A stretch of DNA of 64,000 nt from assembly GCF_016890225.1 (NCBI RefSeq), contig NZ_JAFELM010000043.1, forward strand, positions 248,001 through 312,000. The letters run 5' to 3'. The notes beneath the pieces are model-generated. The model was not told the origin of the DNA, did not search any database, and saw only the letters and a program-made list of their open reading frames with translations. The position numbers and the translations under genes were made by a program. Position 1 is the stretch's first letter, and the number at the start of each line of letters is the position of its first letter. Of the stretch, positions 53,322-61,966 are shown piece by piece. The DNA comes from Bacillus suaedaesalsae (GTDB taxonomy: Bacteria; Bacillota; Bacilli; Bacillales; SA4).

Positions 53322-53417
53322 ATGTTGAGAGAGCAACTATCAACACCGATTTTTCTTATCATTTTGTTTACCATCTTTATTTCAATGGCGATTTTCATTT
53401 TGAGGAGTAAAGAATGA
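53322..53417 (+). CDS. 31-residue single-span membrane mini-protein
   Basis: ATG 53322 opens MLREQLSTPIFLIILFTIFI, a single span (about 9-26) ending IFILRSKE. There is no strong SD (only AGTGA), but it follows the CBO0543 gene by 15 bases and has typical membrane-peptide composition. The start of the larger composite repeat overlaps its last codons. Confidence 0.4.
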   Translation: MLREQLSTPIFLIILFTIFISMAIFILRSKE

Positions 53418-53445
53418 GGCTGGGCTAAAAGTATTTTCGGCGAAG

Positions 53446-53508
53446 AAAAATCCGAACAATCATCTCAAATTCGTTAAAAATAGGATTTGATTGAGTTCGG
53501 ATTTTTTT
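53446..53508 (+). terminator. Strong terminator inside the composite element
   Basis: AAATCCGAAC with AATCA, and TGATT with GTTCGGATTT, form a long stem followed by seven T; it would end the transcript of the CBO0543 gene. Confidence 0.8.
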
Positions 53509-53550
53509 ATTTGTTTTGTTTGAGACTACGTTTTGTTTTAAGTATGTTCT

Positions 53551-53694
53551 AGCTGTTAGTTGGAGTGCAAGACGAAGACTCCTGCGGGAGAAGTGAGTTA
53601 GGTGAGACCCCGCACGGAGGAACGACTGAGGAGGCTTACCAACACCCCGCGGAAAGCGAAGTCTTGCACGGAAATTAACAGCTGTATTAAAAGC
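53551..53694 (+). repeat. Interspersed repeat family, copy C
   Basis: Same orientation as copy A: GGAGTGCAAGACG, GACTCCTGCGGGAGAAG, GGTGAGACCCCGCA, GAGGAGGCT, CCGCGGAAAGCGAAG and GCACGGAAATTAA. Ends form AGCTGTTA (53551-53558) / TAACAGCT (53686-53693). Confidence 0.87.
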
Positions 53695-53719
53695 CTACCT
53701 AATTTGAAATTGTTCGTTT

Positions 53720-54598
53720 TTAGAGTCGTGTTTTAGTTTTGTCCCAACCTCTTGATGTATTTACTTCATGTATGTGATGTTCTGATTTTATTAATTTCTT
53801 ATATATCTCCCCTAACAATAGAATCGAAATGTGAATGGGTAGTAGCTTGTATAAACTCCCCTTATTAGACGGTTTGATCAATTTACAATGAAATAAACAT
53901 TGGTCGATCAAATGCATGAACAGAATACCACACCATTTGAAAGAGGTTGGCATATGAAATGTATTAATCGTTCCAACAATACTTGCTAGTAACGTGTATA
54001 GTGGGACGATAATAAAATGATCCCAATAGCGATTTCTTACAGCATGAAAGCGAAATCTGTACTTCTTATATCTTGCTAAAGCTATAAAAAGTATATTTGT
54101 ATAATTTGTCCAAAAGCATAACAACAGGGAACTCCATTGGATGAGTTTGTTTCCATTTTGTAACCCTCTCCACCACTTGGTAATGATATAAAAGTACATC
54201 GGCATTGCACCAACGGTATAGATTGTACTCCACGTATCATTACTAAAAATCTTCCACTTAATGAAAATCCGTTCAGTTGCACCGTAAAATAGTGCGGCCC
54301 CTATTCTTGCCTTCCACCCATGTTTAAATAGTGTTAATACAGTTCCTGTAATGGGTACAAATACTGCTTGTGACAATAAAGCCCCCATTACCGAATCAAT
54401 CCATTTGTTTTTAAATATTTTTGGATAGTACTTGTACATTTTAAATACGTTTAACACGAAGTATTCAAAGACATAAGCGACTCCAATACCGATTGTCAAA
54501 AGAGTAAACGTTTTTTTTCCTTTTTTCCTAAACGTAATTAACAAAATAATACTATGTAAGATTGCCAATATAAGAAAAGGAATACTTTTTTTATTCAT
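53720..54598 (-). CDS. Multi-span membrane protein whose C-terminus is formed by a repeat
   Basis: A 292-residue protein with about seven to eight spans; unrecognised family. The segment VMGALLSQAVFVPITGTVLTLFKHGW and WTNYTNILFIALARYKKY are notable. The last 13 or so residues (TSRGWDKTKTRL) are encoded by the right end of the composite repeat (GAGGTTGGGACAAAA), so the natural stop was probably lost by the insertion. The frame ends inside the repeat. Neighbour CBO0543 suggests a similar type, not the same family. Confidence 0.7.
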   Translation of the reverse strand: MNKKSIPFLILAILHSIILLITFRKKGKKTFTLLTIGIGVAYVFEYFVLNVFKMYKYYPKIFKNKWIDSVMGALLSQAVFVPITGTVLTLFKHGWKARIGAALFYGATERIFIKWKIFSNDTWSTIYTVGAMPMYFYIITKWWRGLQNGNKLIQWSSLLLCFWTNYTNILFIALARYKKYRFRFHAVRNRYWDHFIIVPLYTLLASIVGTINTFHMPTSFKWCGILFMHLIDQCLFHCKLIKPSNKGSLYKLLPIHISILLLGEIYKKLIKSEHHIHEVNTSRGWDKTKTRL

Positions 54599-54685
54599 TG
54601 CGTATTTCCTTTCATCCGTTCGTCATTTCTATAAGTTTTTCCATATCTACAGGTGATTTATGTATGAGGTAGATATATTAGCATA

Positions 54686-54720
54686 AAATAAAAAAACCAA
54701 TCCTAACCGGAATTGGTTTA
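54686..54720 (-). terminator. Terminator of the GNAT gene
   Basis: AAACCAA/TTGGTTT with added TCC/GGA pairing around a short loop; on the minus strand the tail is TTTTTTTATT. Confidence 0.8.
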
Positions 54721-55272
54721 TAAGTGGTTATTTAGTTGTTCCCATTCTTCACGTAATACACCCATGCGAATGGAATCATAATATGTGCCATTGTAATAAC
54801 GACATTTTCGCATTCTACCCTCTAACTGCATGCCAATCTTTTCGGCTGCTCGCATCATTCGATCATTTCCAGACCATGTTGTAATACCAACCCTTGCAAT
54901 GTCATGTTGACCGAATAAGAACTCCACCCAAAGCTTTAACGCATCCGTACCGTATCCACCATTCCAATACTCTGGTACATAAATCACGATTCCTGCTTCA
55001 AGCCATCTTGAAGGTTCGTATTCCCAGTATGAAGAGACTGTACCAATGATCTGTTCATCGTGAAGAATAACCATTTGATTGGCTGGTTCTGATGTTGATT
55101 TTTTCATCATTTGTTCAACGAACGTATGGTACGGAATTTGTTTATGTGGAAAATACGGTGCGTCCCATTTCTTCCACTCTGGATTTTCTGAGCCGTAAAT
55201 GAATTCAAATAAAACGGGAAAATCACTATTTTCAATCGTTCGTAGTGCTACTTTGTTGCCAGTTAATTTCAT
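54718..55272 (-). CDS. GNAT N-acetyltransferase
   Basis: A 184-residue RimJ/RimL-like acetyltransferase: KLTGNKVALRTIENSDFPVLFEF, WLEAGIVIYVPEYWNGGYGTDALKLW (acetyl-CoA loop NGGYGT) and GNDRMMRAAEKIGMQLEGRMRK. Start ATG 55272 after AAGGATGG; upstream ATGs at 55287 and 55320 are possible but less likely. Confidence 0.87.
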   Translation of the reverse strand: MKLTGNKVALRTIENSDFPVLFEFIYGSENPEWKKWDAPYFPHKQIPYHTFVEQMMKKSTSEPANQMVILHDEQIIGTVSSYWEYEPSRWLEAGIVIYVPEYWNGGYGTDALKLWVEFLFGQHDIARVGITTWSGNDRMMRAAEKIGMQLEGRMRKCRYYNGTYYDSIRMGVLREEWEQLNNHL

Positions 55273-55460
55273 GAATCTAATTACCATCCTTTTATAAGCT
55301 TTCACTGTATACTTCGACAAAGTATTGTGAAAGTCCTACCTTTTAATCAAAGGGAATTATCGTAAACATGGCTATCTATTTTAAACTAATTATATTTTAT
55401 AAGATTACTAATTACGTGTTTCAAGACTTGCATGAAAAACAACATCAATGCGAAATCAGC

Positions 55461-56093
55461 CTAACCAAATAATGCAACGATCCCCTGATAGCCAAAATAT
55501 AATCCGAATGCAATAAGAGATAACCCTGAGATAATTGAAATGATAATAATACTTTTTAAGTTTAAGAACTTACGAAACCCACTAGTTAAGCTTGCGACGA
55601 AAATATCCCAAATTGCTAGACCGACAAATATCATCGAACTGTATAAAATAAGTTCACCAGTTCCATACGTTGCCGCTGTTTTTGCTAAGACGGAGCCATA
55701 AATACCAAGCCAAAAAAGAATGGATAGCGGACTCGAAATGGACATAATGAATCCAGTCAGAAAACATTTAAGCATCGAGTCTTTACTACGAATGTGATGC
55801 AGTTTAATTTGATTAGCTGTTAAGATGCTCTCTACTCCAGAATAAATTAAGATAAATCCACCAAACAGCCATAAAAATACTTGAATCGGTGGTGAATCTA
55901 AGAAGTGAACGATGCCAAAATAAACAAGCGCCATAAATATAGCATCTGCAATCATTGAACCGAGACCCACTACCCATGCATGCCAAAAGCCGTTTTTGAG
56001 TCCCTTATCAAGTCGTACGGAATTAACAGGACCGATTGGTGCTGCTAACGTAATGCCAAGAAGAACGTAACTTACTAAAATACTTACATTCAC
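55461..56093 (-). CDS. LysE-family amino-acid exporter
   Basis: A 210-residue protein with six spans as in LysE/RhtB exporters. The start helix has TLAAPIGPVNSVRLDKGLKNGFWHAWVVGLGSMIADAIFM, with the conserved PIGPxN motif. GTG 56093 has GGGTGAG upstream; an ATG at 56144 precedes a hydrophilic extension not seen in the family. Likely exports amino acids or related compounds. Confidence 0.86.
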   Translation of the reverse strand: MNVSILVSYVLLGITLAAPIGPVNSVRLDKGLKNGFWHAWVVGLGSMIADAIFMALVYFGIVHFLDSPPIQVFLWLFGGFILIYSGVESILTANQIKLHHIRSKDSMLKCFLTGFIMSISSPLSILFWLGIYGSVLAKTAATYGTGELILYSSMIFVGLAIWDIFVASLTSGFRKFLNLKSIIIISIISGLSLIAFGLYFGYQGIVALFG

Positions 56094-56226
56094 TTTACTC
56101 TCACCCACTGCCTTAAGTTGATAACTTGTACATCTTATGTCCAAGCTTTCATAAATAAGACAAAAAGTTTTGGATCTGAATAGATTTCAGTGTAAAGTAA
56201 TAGTAACAATTACTTAAGGAGACCGT

Positions 56227-57174
56227 ATGATTCGTACTATTGTCATTGAAAATAACCAAATACTACAACTAGAAAAACTGCCGGATGTAACAACAAGTGA
56301 TAACAAGTGGTATTGGATTGATTTTGACTCCCCGACGGAAGAAGAAATTGAACTATTGCATCATCCGCTTCAATTTCATCCATTATCGATAGAAGATTGT
56401 ATACATACGCTGCAACGTCCGAAGCTGGATTATTATGAGAACTATAACTTCTTTGTTATTCAAGCCTTAAATGCAGCTTCATTTTCACGTGAAGAAGTTG
56501 ATTTCTTTGTTGGTGATCAATACATTGTGACGTTTCATAATCAACATAGTAAAGAAGTGGATGAAGTATGGAGCCGCCTACTTCAATCAAAGCTCATTTC
56601 AGAGTGGAATCCATCAACTGTGTTATATCATGTTTTAGATAAAATCGTAGATAATTACTTCCCTCTTGTATATCATATTGAAGATCGTCTCGATGATATT
56701 GATGCCAATTCAGAAGTAAAATCAACCGAAGAGCTATTAAATGAAATATTTGACGTAAGGCATGAGCTTTTATTATTACGTCACACCATAACACCGATGC
56801 GTGATTTAACATATCGCATTATTAATTCAAGTCGTTTAAAAGATGTACAAGGAAGGATGGAATACTTCGCAGATATTCACGACCATTTATTAAAGCTGTC
56901 TGAAATGATTGAAGCAAGCCGCGAACTTACAACAGATATGCGTGATAGTTATGTCTCCTTAAATTCTCACCAAACGAACAGAGTGATGAAAGTATTAACC
57001 GTCATTACGACGATTTTCATGCCTCTAACGTTTATAGCCGGAATTTACGGAATGAATTTTGAATACATGCCTGAGCTTCACTCCGAATACGGTTACTATG
57101 GTACGTTAATTGCAATGTTTGTCATTGGAGTGGGAATGTTTGGGTGGTTTTATAAGAAAGGCTGGTTTAAATAG
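56227..57174 (+). CDS. corA: CorA-family magnesium transporter
   Basis: A 315-residue CorA protein: large cytosolic N-terminal domain (about 1-250), then two spans (about 255-275 and 288-308). The signature Gly275-Met-Asn (YGMNFEYMPEL) forms the selectivity loop. Pentameric channels of this family import Mg2+ (also Co2+, Ni2+). AAGGAG precedes ATG; AAGTAAT and ATTACTT (7 bp) flank the region just before the SD and could form a small hairpin. Confidence 0.93.
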   Translation: MIRTIVIENNQILQLEKLPDVTTSDNKWYWIDFDSPTEEEIELLHHPLQFHPLSIEDCIHTLQRPKLDYYENYNFFVIQALNAASFSREEVDFFVGDQYIVTFHNQHSKEVDEVWSRLLQSKLISEWNPSTVLYHVLDKIVDNYFPLVYHIEDRLDDIDANSEVKSTEELLNEIFDVRHELLLLRHTITPMRDLTYRIINSSRLKDVQGRMEYFADIHDHLLKLSEMIEASRELTTDMRDSYVSLNSHQTNRVMKVLTVITTIFMPLTFIAGIYGMNFEYMPELHSEYGYYGTLIAMFVIGVGMFGWFYKKGWFK

Positions 57175-57179
57175 TACAG

Positions 57180-57212
57180 AAAAACTCAGGGTTTGTCGCC
57201 CTGAGTTTTTTC
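57180..57212. terminator. Bidirectional terminator between corA and DUF4275
   Basis: AAACTCAGGG pairs with CCCTGAGTTT (10 bp) around GTTTGTCG-like loop, with A and T runs on either side. The DUF4275 coding sequence begins its final codons within this stem. Confidence 0.88.
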
Positions 57213-57725
57213 ATCTGTCATTTCGTTTACCCGATAGAAATACGGTCCGCACAAGGATTCGTGAGTACGAACATACGTCCAAGTGAAGTTTTTATCAAAA
57301 ATATAAATGTCATCCTGTGTATCGAAATCTTCTGCTACTAGTTTACTTGAATTGGAGTATAGAAATATAAAAGGTGCACCTTCATACATGACATATACTT
57401 CATCCTTAGTCATCGCAGTAAATGCTTTACGTGCCTCTTCCTCTAGCAAGCAAGACTGCTTTTCATAGCTGAATATGTGCCATTTAAAATCGTCGTAGTG
57501 AATCTCTTCTCTTTCCTTCTCACTTATACTATTGGCAAAGGATTTATCCCATTTATCAATCAATACATTAGCGTCTTCTATTATTTCTGAAATAACAACG
57601 CCTTTATTGAGCAAGTTCTTTTTATGACGATATTCTTGATAAATAGATTCGATTGACCAGTATACATGCTCTAATTCTTCGTCAGGCAATTGGCCTAGAA
57701 GGTGGTATATTTTTTTACGTATCAT
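57186..57725 (-). CDS. DUF4275 family protein
   Basis: A 179-residue cytosolic protein. WHIFSYEKQSCLLEEEARKAF, DEVYVMYEGAPFIFLYSN and DIYIFDKNFTWTYVRTHESLCGPYF are the DUF4275 hallmarks as I recall them. The last residues DEKTQGDKP are encoded by the terminator hairpin. It overlaps the nucleotidyltransferase gene by 4 bases. Function unknown; DUF4275 genes are often linked to immunity-like loci in Bacillus. Confidence 0.72.
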   Translation of the reverse strand: MIRKKIYHLLGQLPDEELEHVYWSIESIYQEYRHKKNLLNKGVVISEIIEDANVLIDKWDKSFANSISEKEREEIHYDDFKWHIFSYEKQSCLLEEEARKAFTAMTKDEVYVMYEGAPFIFLYSNSSKLVAEDFDTQDDIYIFDKNFTWTYVRTHESLCGPYFYRVNEMTDEKTQGDKP

Positions 57726-58534
57726 GAAAACTGCCTCAAATCTATTTTTGACATAAAATCTTTCACTTTCACGCTGTCAAGCCATACTTCATTTACAGAA
57801 AAAACATCACTTTGTTTTACAATATCATAAAATAAATCTATTAATCTATCAGCTGAAATTAGTAACTTTGCAACTGTTATTTCGTCTGGGTAAGTCTGAA
57901 GGTACCTTGTTATAAAAGCAGGCTGTAATGTTTCGTATGCTTTGAATTGATGGAGTTTCTTGTTTTCATTATATCCTTGTACTTCAAGAATATAGTCTCT
58001 CGACGTTTCGAGCATTTTAAGAGCATAGATTAAATTTTGTCGTTTTAATTCTGTGTAAAACTTTCTCATCGCATAGAAGAAATCGAACCCAATATCATCG
58101 CTTACAAAATATTTGAATTCTCTTTCTGTAAAGTTCTTGTTTTCACGTTCCATGATTTCAGATACGTTCCCTGTTTTGTCTTCAATTACATTCCATAATG
58201 GTGATTTTACATTTAAATAGTCAGTAGGCAAAATCGACACGTTAAATTCTAGTCCATTTTCTAAAATGGCAATTAGTAAGAAGATATTTTCCCGAAATTG
58301 AACTTCCTTTATATAAAGAAATTCAAGGCCACTAAAATACGTTTGGATGTATTTTTTCGCTTCATCAACGTCAGTGATTTTATTCGTAGACACCATTAAG
58401 TCAATATCAGAATGCTCGTCCTTGTATCCAATAACTCCAGAACCCAACTGAACAATACCTTCAATTAATGATGACGATTTTAATGCGTTGATTGTACGAT
58501 GAAAATACGATTCTCTTTCTTCTGGACAGTACAT
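57722..58534 (-). CDS. Nucleotidyltransferase-domain protein
   Basis: A 270-residue protein. The N-terminal Pol beta-type nucleotidyltransferase domain has VQLGSGVIGYKDEHSDIDLMV (GS-x-n-DxD). A later third carboxylate is likely in EFNVSILP. The C-terminal half is helical, as in aminoglycoside adenylyltransferases and minimal nucleotidyltransferases. Target not identifiable. ATG is preceded by GAGGTGAAATC. Confidence 0.8.
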   Translation of the reverse strand: MYCPEERESYFHRTINALKSSSLIEGIVQLGSGVIGYKDEHSDIDLMVSTNKITDVDEAKKYIQTYFSGLEFLYIKEVQFRENIFLLIAILENGLEFNVSILPTDYLNVKSPLWNVIEDKTGNVSEIMERENKNFTEREFKYFVSDDIGFDFFYAMRKFYTELKRQNLIYALKMLETSRDYILEVQGYNENKKLHQFKAYETLQPAFITRYLQTYPDEITVAKLLISADRLIDLFYDIVKQSDVFSVNEVWLDSVKVKDFMSKIDLRQFS

Positions 58535-58609
58535 GATTTCACCTCGAATTAAATGTTTTACATTCTATTAGACAAAATAGTAGGAATTCCTTCCCTTATT
58601 CAAAGAATA

Positions 58610-58855
58610 TTAATAAAGAATCCATATTGAAATAATACATAATATCGCTAGTATGAATAAGCAATACATGACAACCCTTTTGCCTGTTTTATTCAACCAA
58701 TAAAGGTAAACCAATGTTATATATATGATAAATGCAGCTGTATAAAAGATGACTCCCGATATAAATTTATCTTGGGGGTAGTGGCCAAAAATGAGATGTA
58801 ATATGGTAATTGGATAGGTAATCAATGCAAACAAGTAGTGAATTTTTCTTTCCAC
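58610..58855 (-). CDS. Hypothetical three-span membrane protein
   Basis: An 81-residue protein from GTG 58855, behind AAGGAGGGG. Spans at about 7-23, 33-52 and 60-80; basic residues between. The family is not recognised. Confidence 0.65.
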   Translation of the reverse strand: MERKIHYLFALITYPITILHLIFGHYPQDKFISGVIFYTAAFIIYITLVYLYWLNKTGKRVVMYCLFILAILCIISIWILY

Positions 58856-58891
58856 AATATCCCCTCCTTCTGTTATGAAAAATGCAATCTG

Positions 58892-59464
58892 TTAGTCAAT
58901 TTTATGCCATTTTAAATCTTCACTTCTAAATACATTCGTAGATTTAGGGTATCCGTAATAATAGAGCGGTTTGCCATTTTGGTTGTACGCTGTGGCATGA
59001 AGGTGGTCGATTTGTTGACTAAATGGAAACAAAAAAGAAATACGTTCTCCTTTGGTTACGTTCTTCCGTTCTGTATGGTGTTCATCACCCGCTTCTATGT
59101 ATGCTACTTCATCATCGTGTGAAATTACACTCAACATCGTTGCAGCATCATCTTCTGTTGTAATGCTAATACCTCCAATGGTCTGTATGTTGTCAGAGCT
59201 ATACGGAATGTTCGTAGACAATGGACTTCTATAGAATAACCAAAACTTTTCGGATAATACGGATTGATATTGTTTATCGATATCACTCTTAAATAAGAAA
59301 ATTTTATAAGAAGATGTTGTATACTCCTCCATCAATTCCGCATCATTTGAAAGAAAGCTGTTCGCATTTGCTGCACTTAATGCCGTGAATCGATAGCCAC
59401 TTATCATCAAAAACAAAAGGACCACTACAACTACGATAAGTACTAGATAAGAGTATTTTTTCAA
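58892..59464 (-). CDS. Hypothetical membrane-anchored extracytoplasmic protein
   Basis: A 190-residue protein with an N-terminal anchor (about 5-24, LVLIVVVVVLLFLMISGY) and a mature domain with mixed structure outside the cell, ending DLKWHKID. No family is recognised. It overlaps the GNAT gene's stop by 4 bases (ATGA). Confidence 0.7.
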   Translation of the reverse strand: MKKYSYLVLIVVVVVLLFLMISGYRFTALSAANANSFLSNDAELMEEYTTSSYKIFLFKSDIDKQYQSVLSEKFWLFYRSPLSTNIPYSSDNIQTIGGISITTEDDAATMLSVISHDDEVAYIEAGDEHHTERKNVTKGERISFLFPFSQQIDHLHATAYNQNGKPLYYYGYPKSTNVFRSEDLKWHKID

Positions 59465-59913
59465 CTTCTCATCTCCTTTTTGTTTCCGACGTATAAATCT
59501 TTCTTTAAATAATAATGAGTAAAGTGTCTACCTACATTGTCAATACTTCCAAAAACCTTATAGCCATGTTTTTCGTAAAATTCCAAAGCTTGAAAACTTA
59601 GCGTATCTACTTTAATGAAATCACATTTTCGATCAATTGCGAGTTGTTCTACTGCTGTTAATAATTTTGAACCGTATCCTAATGATCGAATCTCTTCATC
59701 TACCATTAACGTATGAATTTCTAACCAGTTCCAGCAAACTTCTCCTAGTAAGCCCCCACGAACAACGCCTTGATCATCTTTTAAGATAAAGTTAACTTGC
59801 TCGTACCTTCCTCTTAAGTCTTCTGGAAAGTGAGCTAAATTGTATTTGAAGAGTTCATCATTGATATGATTTTTATAATCGTTATTGTTATCTCTTTCTA
59901 TTTGAATGTTCAT
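59461..59913 (-). CDS. GNAT N-acetyltransferase
   Basis: A 150-residue acetyltransferase (FILKDDQGVVRGGLLGEV, MVDEEIRSLGYGSKLLTAVEQ with loop R-S-L-G-Y-G-S, and ALEFYEKHGY). It is like small acetyltransferases of the YjaB/YhhY type. ATG 59913 after TAGGAGAATTTA. Confidence 0.88.
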   Translation of the reverse strand: MNIQIERDNNNDYKNHINDELFKYNLAHFPEDLRGRYEQVNFILKDDQGVVRGGLLGEVCWNWLEIHTLMVDEEIRSLGYGSKLLTAVEQLAIDRKCDFIKVDTLSFQALEFYEKHGYKVFGSIDNVGRHFTHYYLKKDLYVGNKKEMRS

Positions 59914-59935
59914 TAAATTCTCCTAGTCTTATGTA

Positions 59936-60271
59936 TTAATTACGTGGTGCAAATAGCATAACGGATACGCCGATTATACAAATAATCGCACCAAGCCAAT
60001 CATATATGTCTGGTGTTTTTCTATCAATGCCCCATCCCCATAAAACAGATAGAACGATAAAAACACCACCGTATGCGGCATAAACTCTACCGAACGACGG
60101 GAAGGTTTGAAAGGTCGCAATTACGCCATATAGTGATAGTGCCAATCCTCCACCAATTCCAAAGTAATAAGTCTTTCCTTCTCGAAGCCATAACCAAATA
60201 AGATAGCCCCCACCAATCTCAGCTATTCCTGCAAGGATAAATAATCCAATTGCGTACAAAATAGAAACCAC
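59936..60271 (-). CDS. YnfA-family (UPF0060) membrane protein
   Basis: A 111-residue protein with four spans and the YnfA signature [60 protein letters not shown]. It belongs to the SMR-like drug/metabolite transporter superfamily. GTG 60271 has AGGGTG upstream; the frame opens at GTG 60283, which lacks an SD. Confidence 0.88.
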   Translation of the reverse strand: MVSILYAIGLFILAGIAEIGGGYLIWLWLREGKTYYFGIGGGLALSLYGVIATFQTFPSFGRVYAAYGGVFIVLSVLWGWGIDRKTPDIYDWLGAIICIIGVSVMLFAPRN

Positions 60272-60401
60272 ATCCCTATTCACCCTATTTGCAAATTATT
60301 TTAATCTATTCGTAGCTTACATAAATCCGTGAAATTAGATCATTCTAGCAACTTTACAATCTTTTCATTAGAGTGATTCAATCTTTTTAACACCTTTTCA
60401 A

Positions 60402-60467
60402 TCAATATACAGATGTTAATGAAAAAAAGAGTAACATCATGACTAGAAATGCTATGAAAAACATCAT
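60402..60467 (-). CDS. 21-residue hydrophobic mini-protein
   Basis: ATG 60467 lies 7 nt after GAGGAG. The whole product (MMFFIAFLVMMLLFFSLTSVY) is one membrane span. A strong SD supports translation, but 21 codons is short and chance is possible. It sits alone in a 393-base gap between ynfA and the ger operon. Confidence 0.42.
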   Translation of the reverse strand: MMFFIAFLVMMLLFFSLTSVY

Positions 60468-60616
60468 GATACCACTCCTCTATAAATTAGAAGACCATGG
60501 AATGAAATTTCAATAAAATTTAGTTGCTTTAGTAAGTTTTTTAGCAGTGTATCTTGGATAGAAAACCTTATACGTAAAGTTTAACATATTCTTCCTATTC
60601 ATTATGTGGTTTATTA

Positions 60617-60651
60617 ACAAAAAAAGAGCATAAATCTAAATGATTATGCTC
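60617..60651 (-). terminator. Terminator of the GerA-type operon
   Basis: GAGCATAA (60626-60633) and TTATGCTC (60644-60651), perfect 8-bp stem; minus-strand tail is TTTTTTTGTTAA. Confidence 0.85.
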
Positions 60652-60676
60652 CCGTCATATTTACATTCCCCTACTA

Positions 60677-61750
60677 TTATGTTGACTCTGCTTTCCGTTT
60701 CTTTTTACGGCTTATAAGAAACAGCACTAACAATGACATTTCTAAAAATAGTCCAATTAATGTCCAAGAGAAAAAGGTGAACTCGAAAAACACCATTGTA
60801 CTTTTAAATAAGACTATAGATAAAACTCCAAGTAACAAACCTAAAGGGAGGATTATATTCACCGATTCAACACTTCTTATGTTTGCAATCGCCTTTTGGA
60901 TTAAGTATAAAGTGAGTGCAAGCTTTGCAATTAGACATGGCATCCAGATTAATACGATAACTAAGTCTAAACGATCGAGAAACTCAGTAATATTAATTTG
61001 TTGAATCATTGTAATGTTTGGATAGGAAGATAGCCTTACAATTTTTTCTCCCAGCACTAAAATATTTAATATTAGTAACACAAAATATAATAAGATTCCA
61101 AAGGCCGTACCGTAGTAGGTTGCTTTTCGTAATCCTTTTGTATCTTGAATATTTGAAAATAAATAAAATACAATGAACACTTCCCCCATCCATGGAAATA
61201 AAATAAACGATGACTTGCCAAGGTTTAACGCTTCTTTTATTTCAAAAATAGGTAAGAGGTTAGACATTTTAAGTTCATTTATTAGTGTAAGTGGTAGGGT
61301 CAAAATAATTGCGGCTAAAACGACAAATTGGATAACTGTGATTCTTCCAATGACTTCAAGACCAGCAGCACTTATATACACTAAGGTAATCACTAATATA
61401 AGCGTAATGATTTCAAGTGGTGTAGTCGGAAGTAAGTTGGACGAAATATAGTGAACAAACGTGCGTACATCACGAATAAAAACAGACATTAAAAAAATCG
61501 ACATGAGTATCGAAAATATCTTGGAACGTTTACTTTTACTAGCAGATGGCATAACATCTACTAAATTACCTTTCCTCCCCATACCGATAAACAGCAAACC
61601 TAATAAGAGAGGAAGGATGAAAAATGGCACTTGCCAAGTTGTATGCTTTGTAATTTGGGTAATAATTTGACCCGTAATCATTAAGGAGCCAGTTAAAATA
61701 AAATTGGCAATGATAATTGCTAATTGAAATGGAGAGATTTTTGTTTTCAT
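60677..61750 (-). CDS. GerAB-type spore germination permease subunit
   Basis: A 357-residue protein of the GerAB/ArcD/ProY (Spore_permease) family: about ten spans, with the start ISPFQLAIIIANFILTGSLMI and FPWMGEVFIVFYLF in the middle. GerAB subunits bind the germinant (amino acid-like) in the spore inner membrane. Overlaps the 2-span gene by 1 base. Last gene of the operon. Confidence 0.9.
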   Translation of the reverse strand: MKTKISPFQLAIIIANFILTGSLMITGQIITQITKHTTWQVPFFILPLLLGLLFIGMGRKGNLVDVMPSASKSKRSKIFSILMSIFLMSVFIRDVRTFVHYISSNLLPTTPLEIITLILVITLVYISAAGLEVIGRITVIQFVVLAAIILTLPLTLINELKMSNLLPIFEIKEALNLGKSSFILFPWMGEVFIVFYLFSNIQDTKGLRKATYYGTAFGILLYFVLLILNILVLGEKIVRLSSYPNITMIQQINITEFLDRLDLVIVLIWMPCLIAKLALTLYLIQKAIANIRSVESVNIILPLGLLLGVLSIVLFKSTMVFFEFTFFSWTLIGLFLEMSLLVLFLISRKKKRKAEST

Positions 61751-61962
61751 TACGAAACCACCATCTTTGTAATTGGGCTCAATACCTTATTGACGAATAC
61801 TGTGACTCCGTTCAGGGTGAATGGCGTAATGAACAGTAAGGACAATCCGGCTGTCAAAAAAGAAATCGTGAAAACCCATAGCCTCTCCTTTTTATCCATA
61901 TGTTTTCGCCTGGTGAATAGAGATACAGCTAATAAAGTGAAAATAAGAATTATTGCTTCCAT
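61750..61962 (-). CDS. Two-span small protein of the ger operon (D-subunit type)
   Basis: A 70-residue protein with two spans (about 3-16 and 29-50; LWVFTISFLTAGLSLLFITPF). Small two-span 'D' proteins encoded within or beside GerA-family operons are known to modulate germination in Bacillus. Its place between the C and B genes supports that role here. Confidence 0.7.
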   Translation of the reverse strand: MEAIILIFTLLAVSLFTRRKHMDKKERLWVFTISFLTAGLSLLFITPFTLNGVTVFVNKVLSPITKMVVS

Positions 61963-61966
61963 GGCC

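Larger units (their letters stand above)
53416..53753. mobile_element. Composite non-coding element with inverted GAGGYTGGG ends
   Basis: The left end reads GAGGCTGGGCTAAAA and the right end, reversed, GAGGTTGGGACAAAA; the two are near-inverted terminal repeats. Inside lie a terminator (53446-53508) and copy C of the interspersed family. No coding capacity; it looks like a nested, non-autonomous (MITE-like) element. No target-site duplication is obvious. Confidence 0.6.

Noticed and set aside
57186-58534. Toxin-antitoxin system made of the nucleotidyltransferase and DUF4275 genes
   Set aside because: The adjacent overlap is suggestive, but the nucleotidyltransferase is longer than MNT-type antitoxins, and no HEPN partner with Rx4-6H motif is seen.
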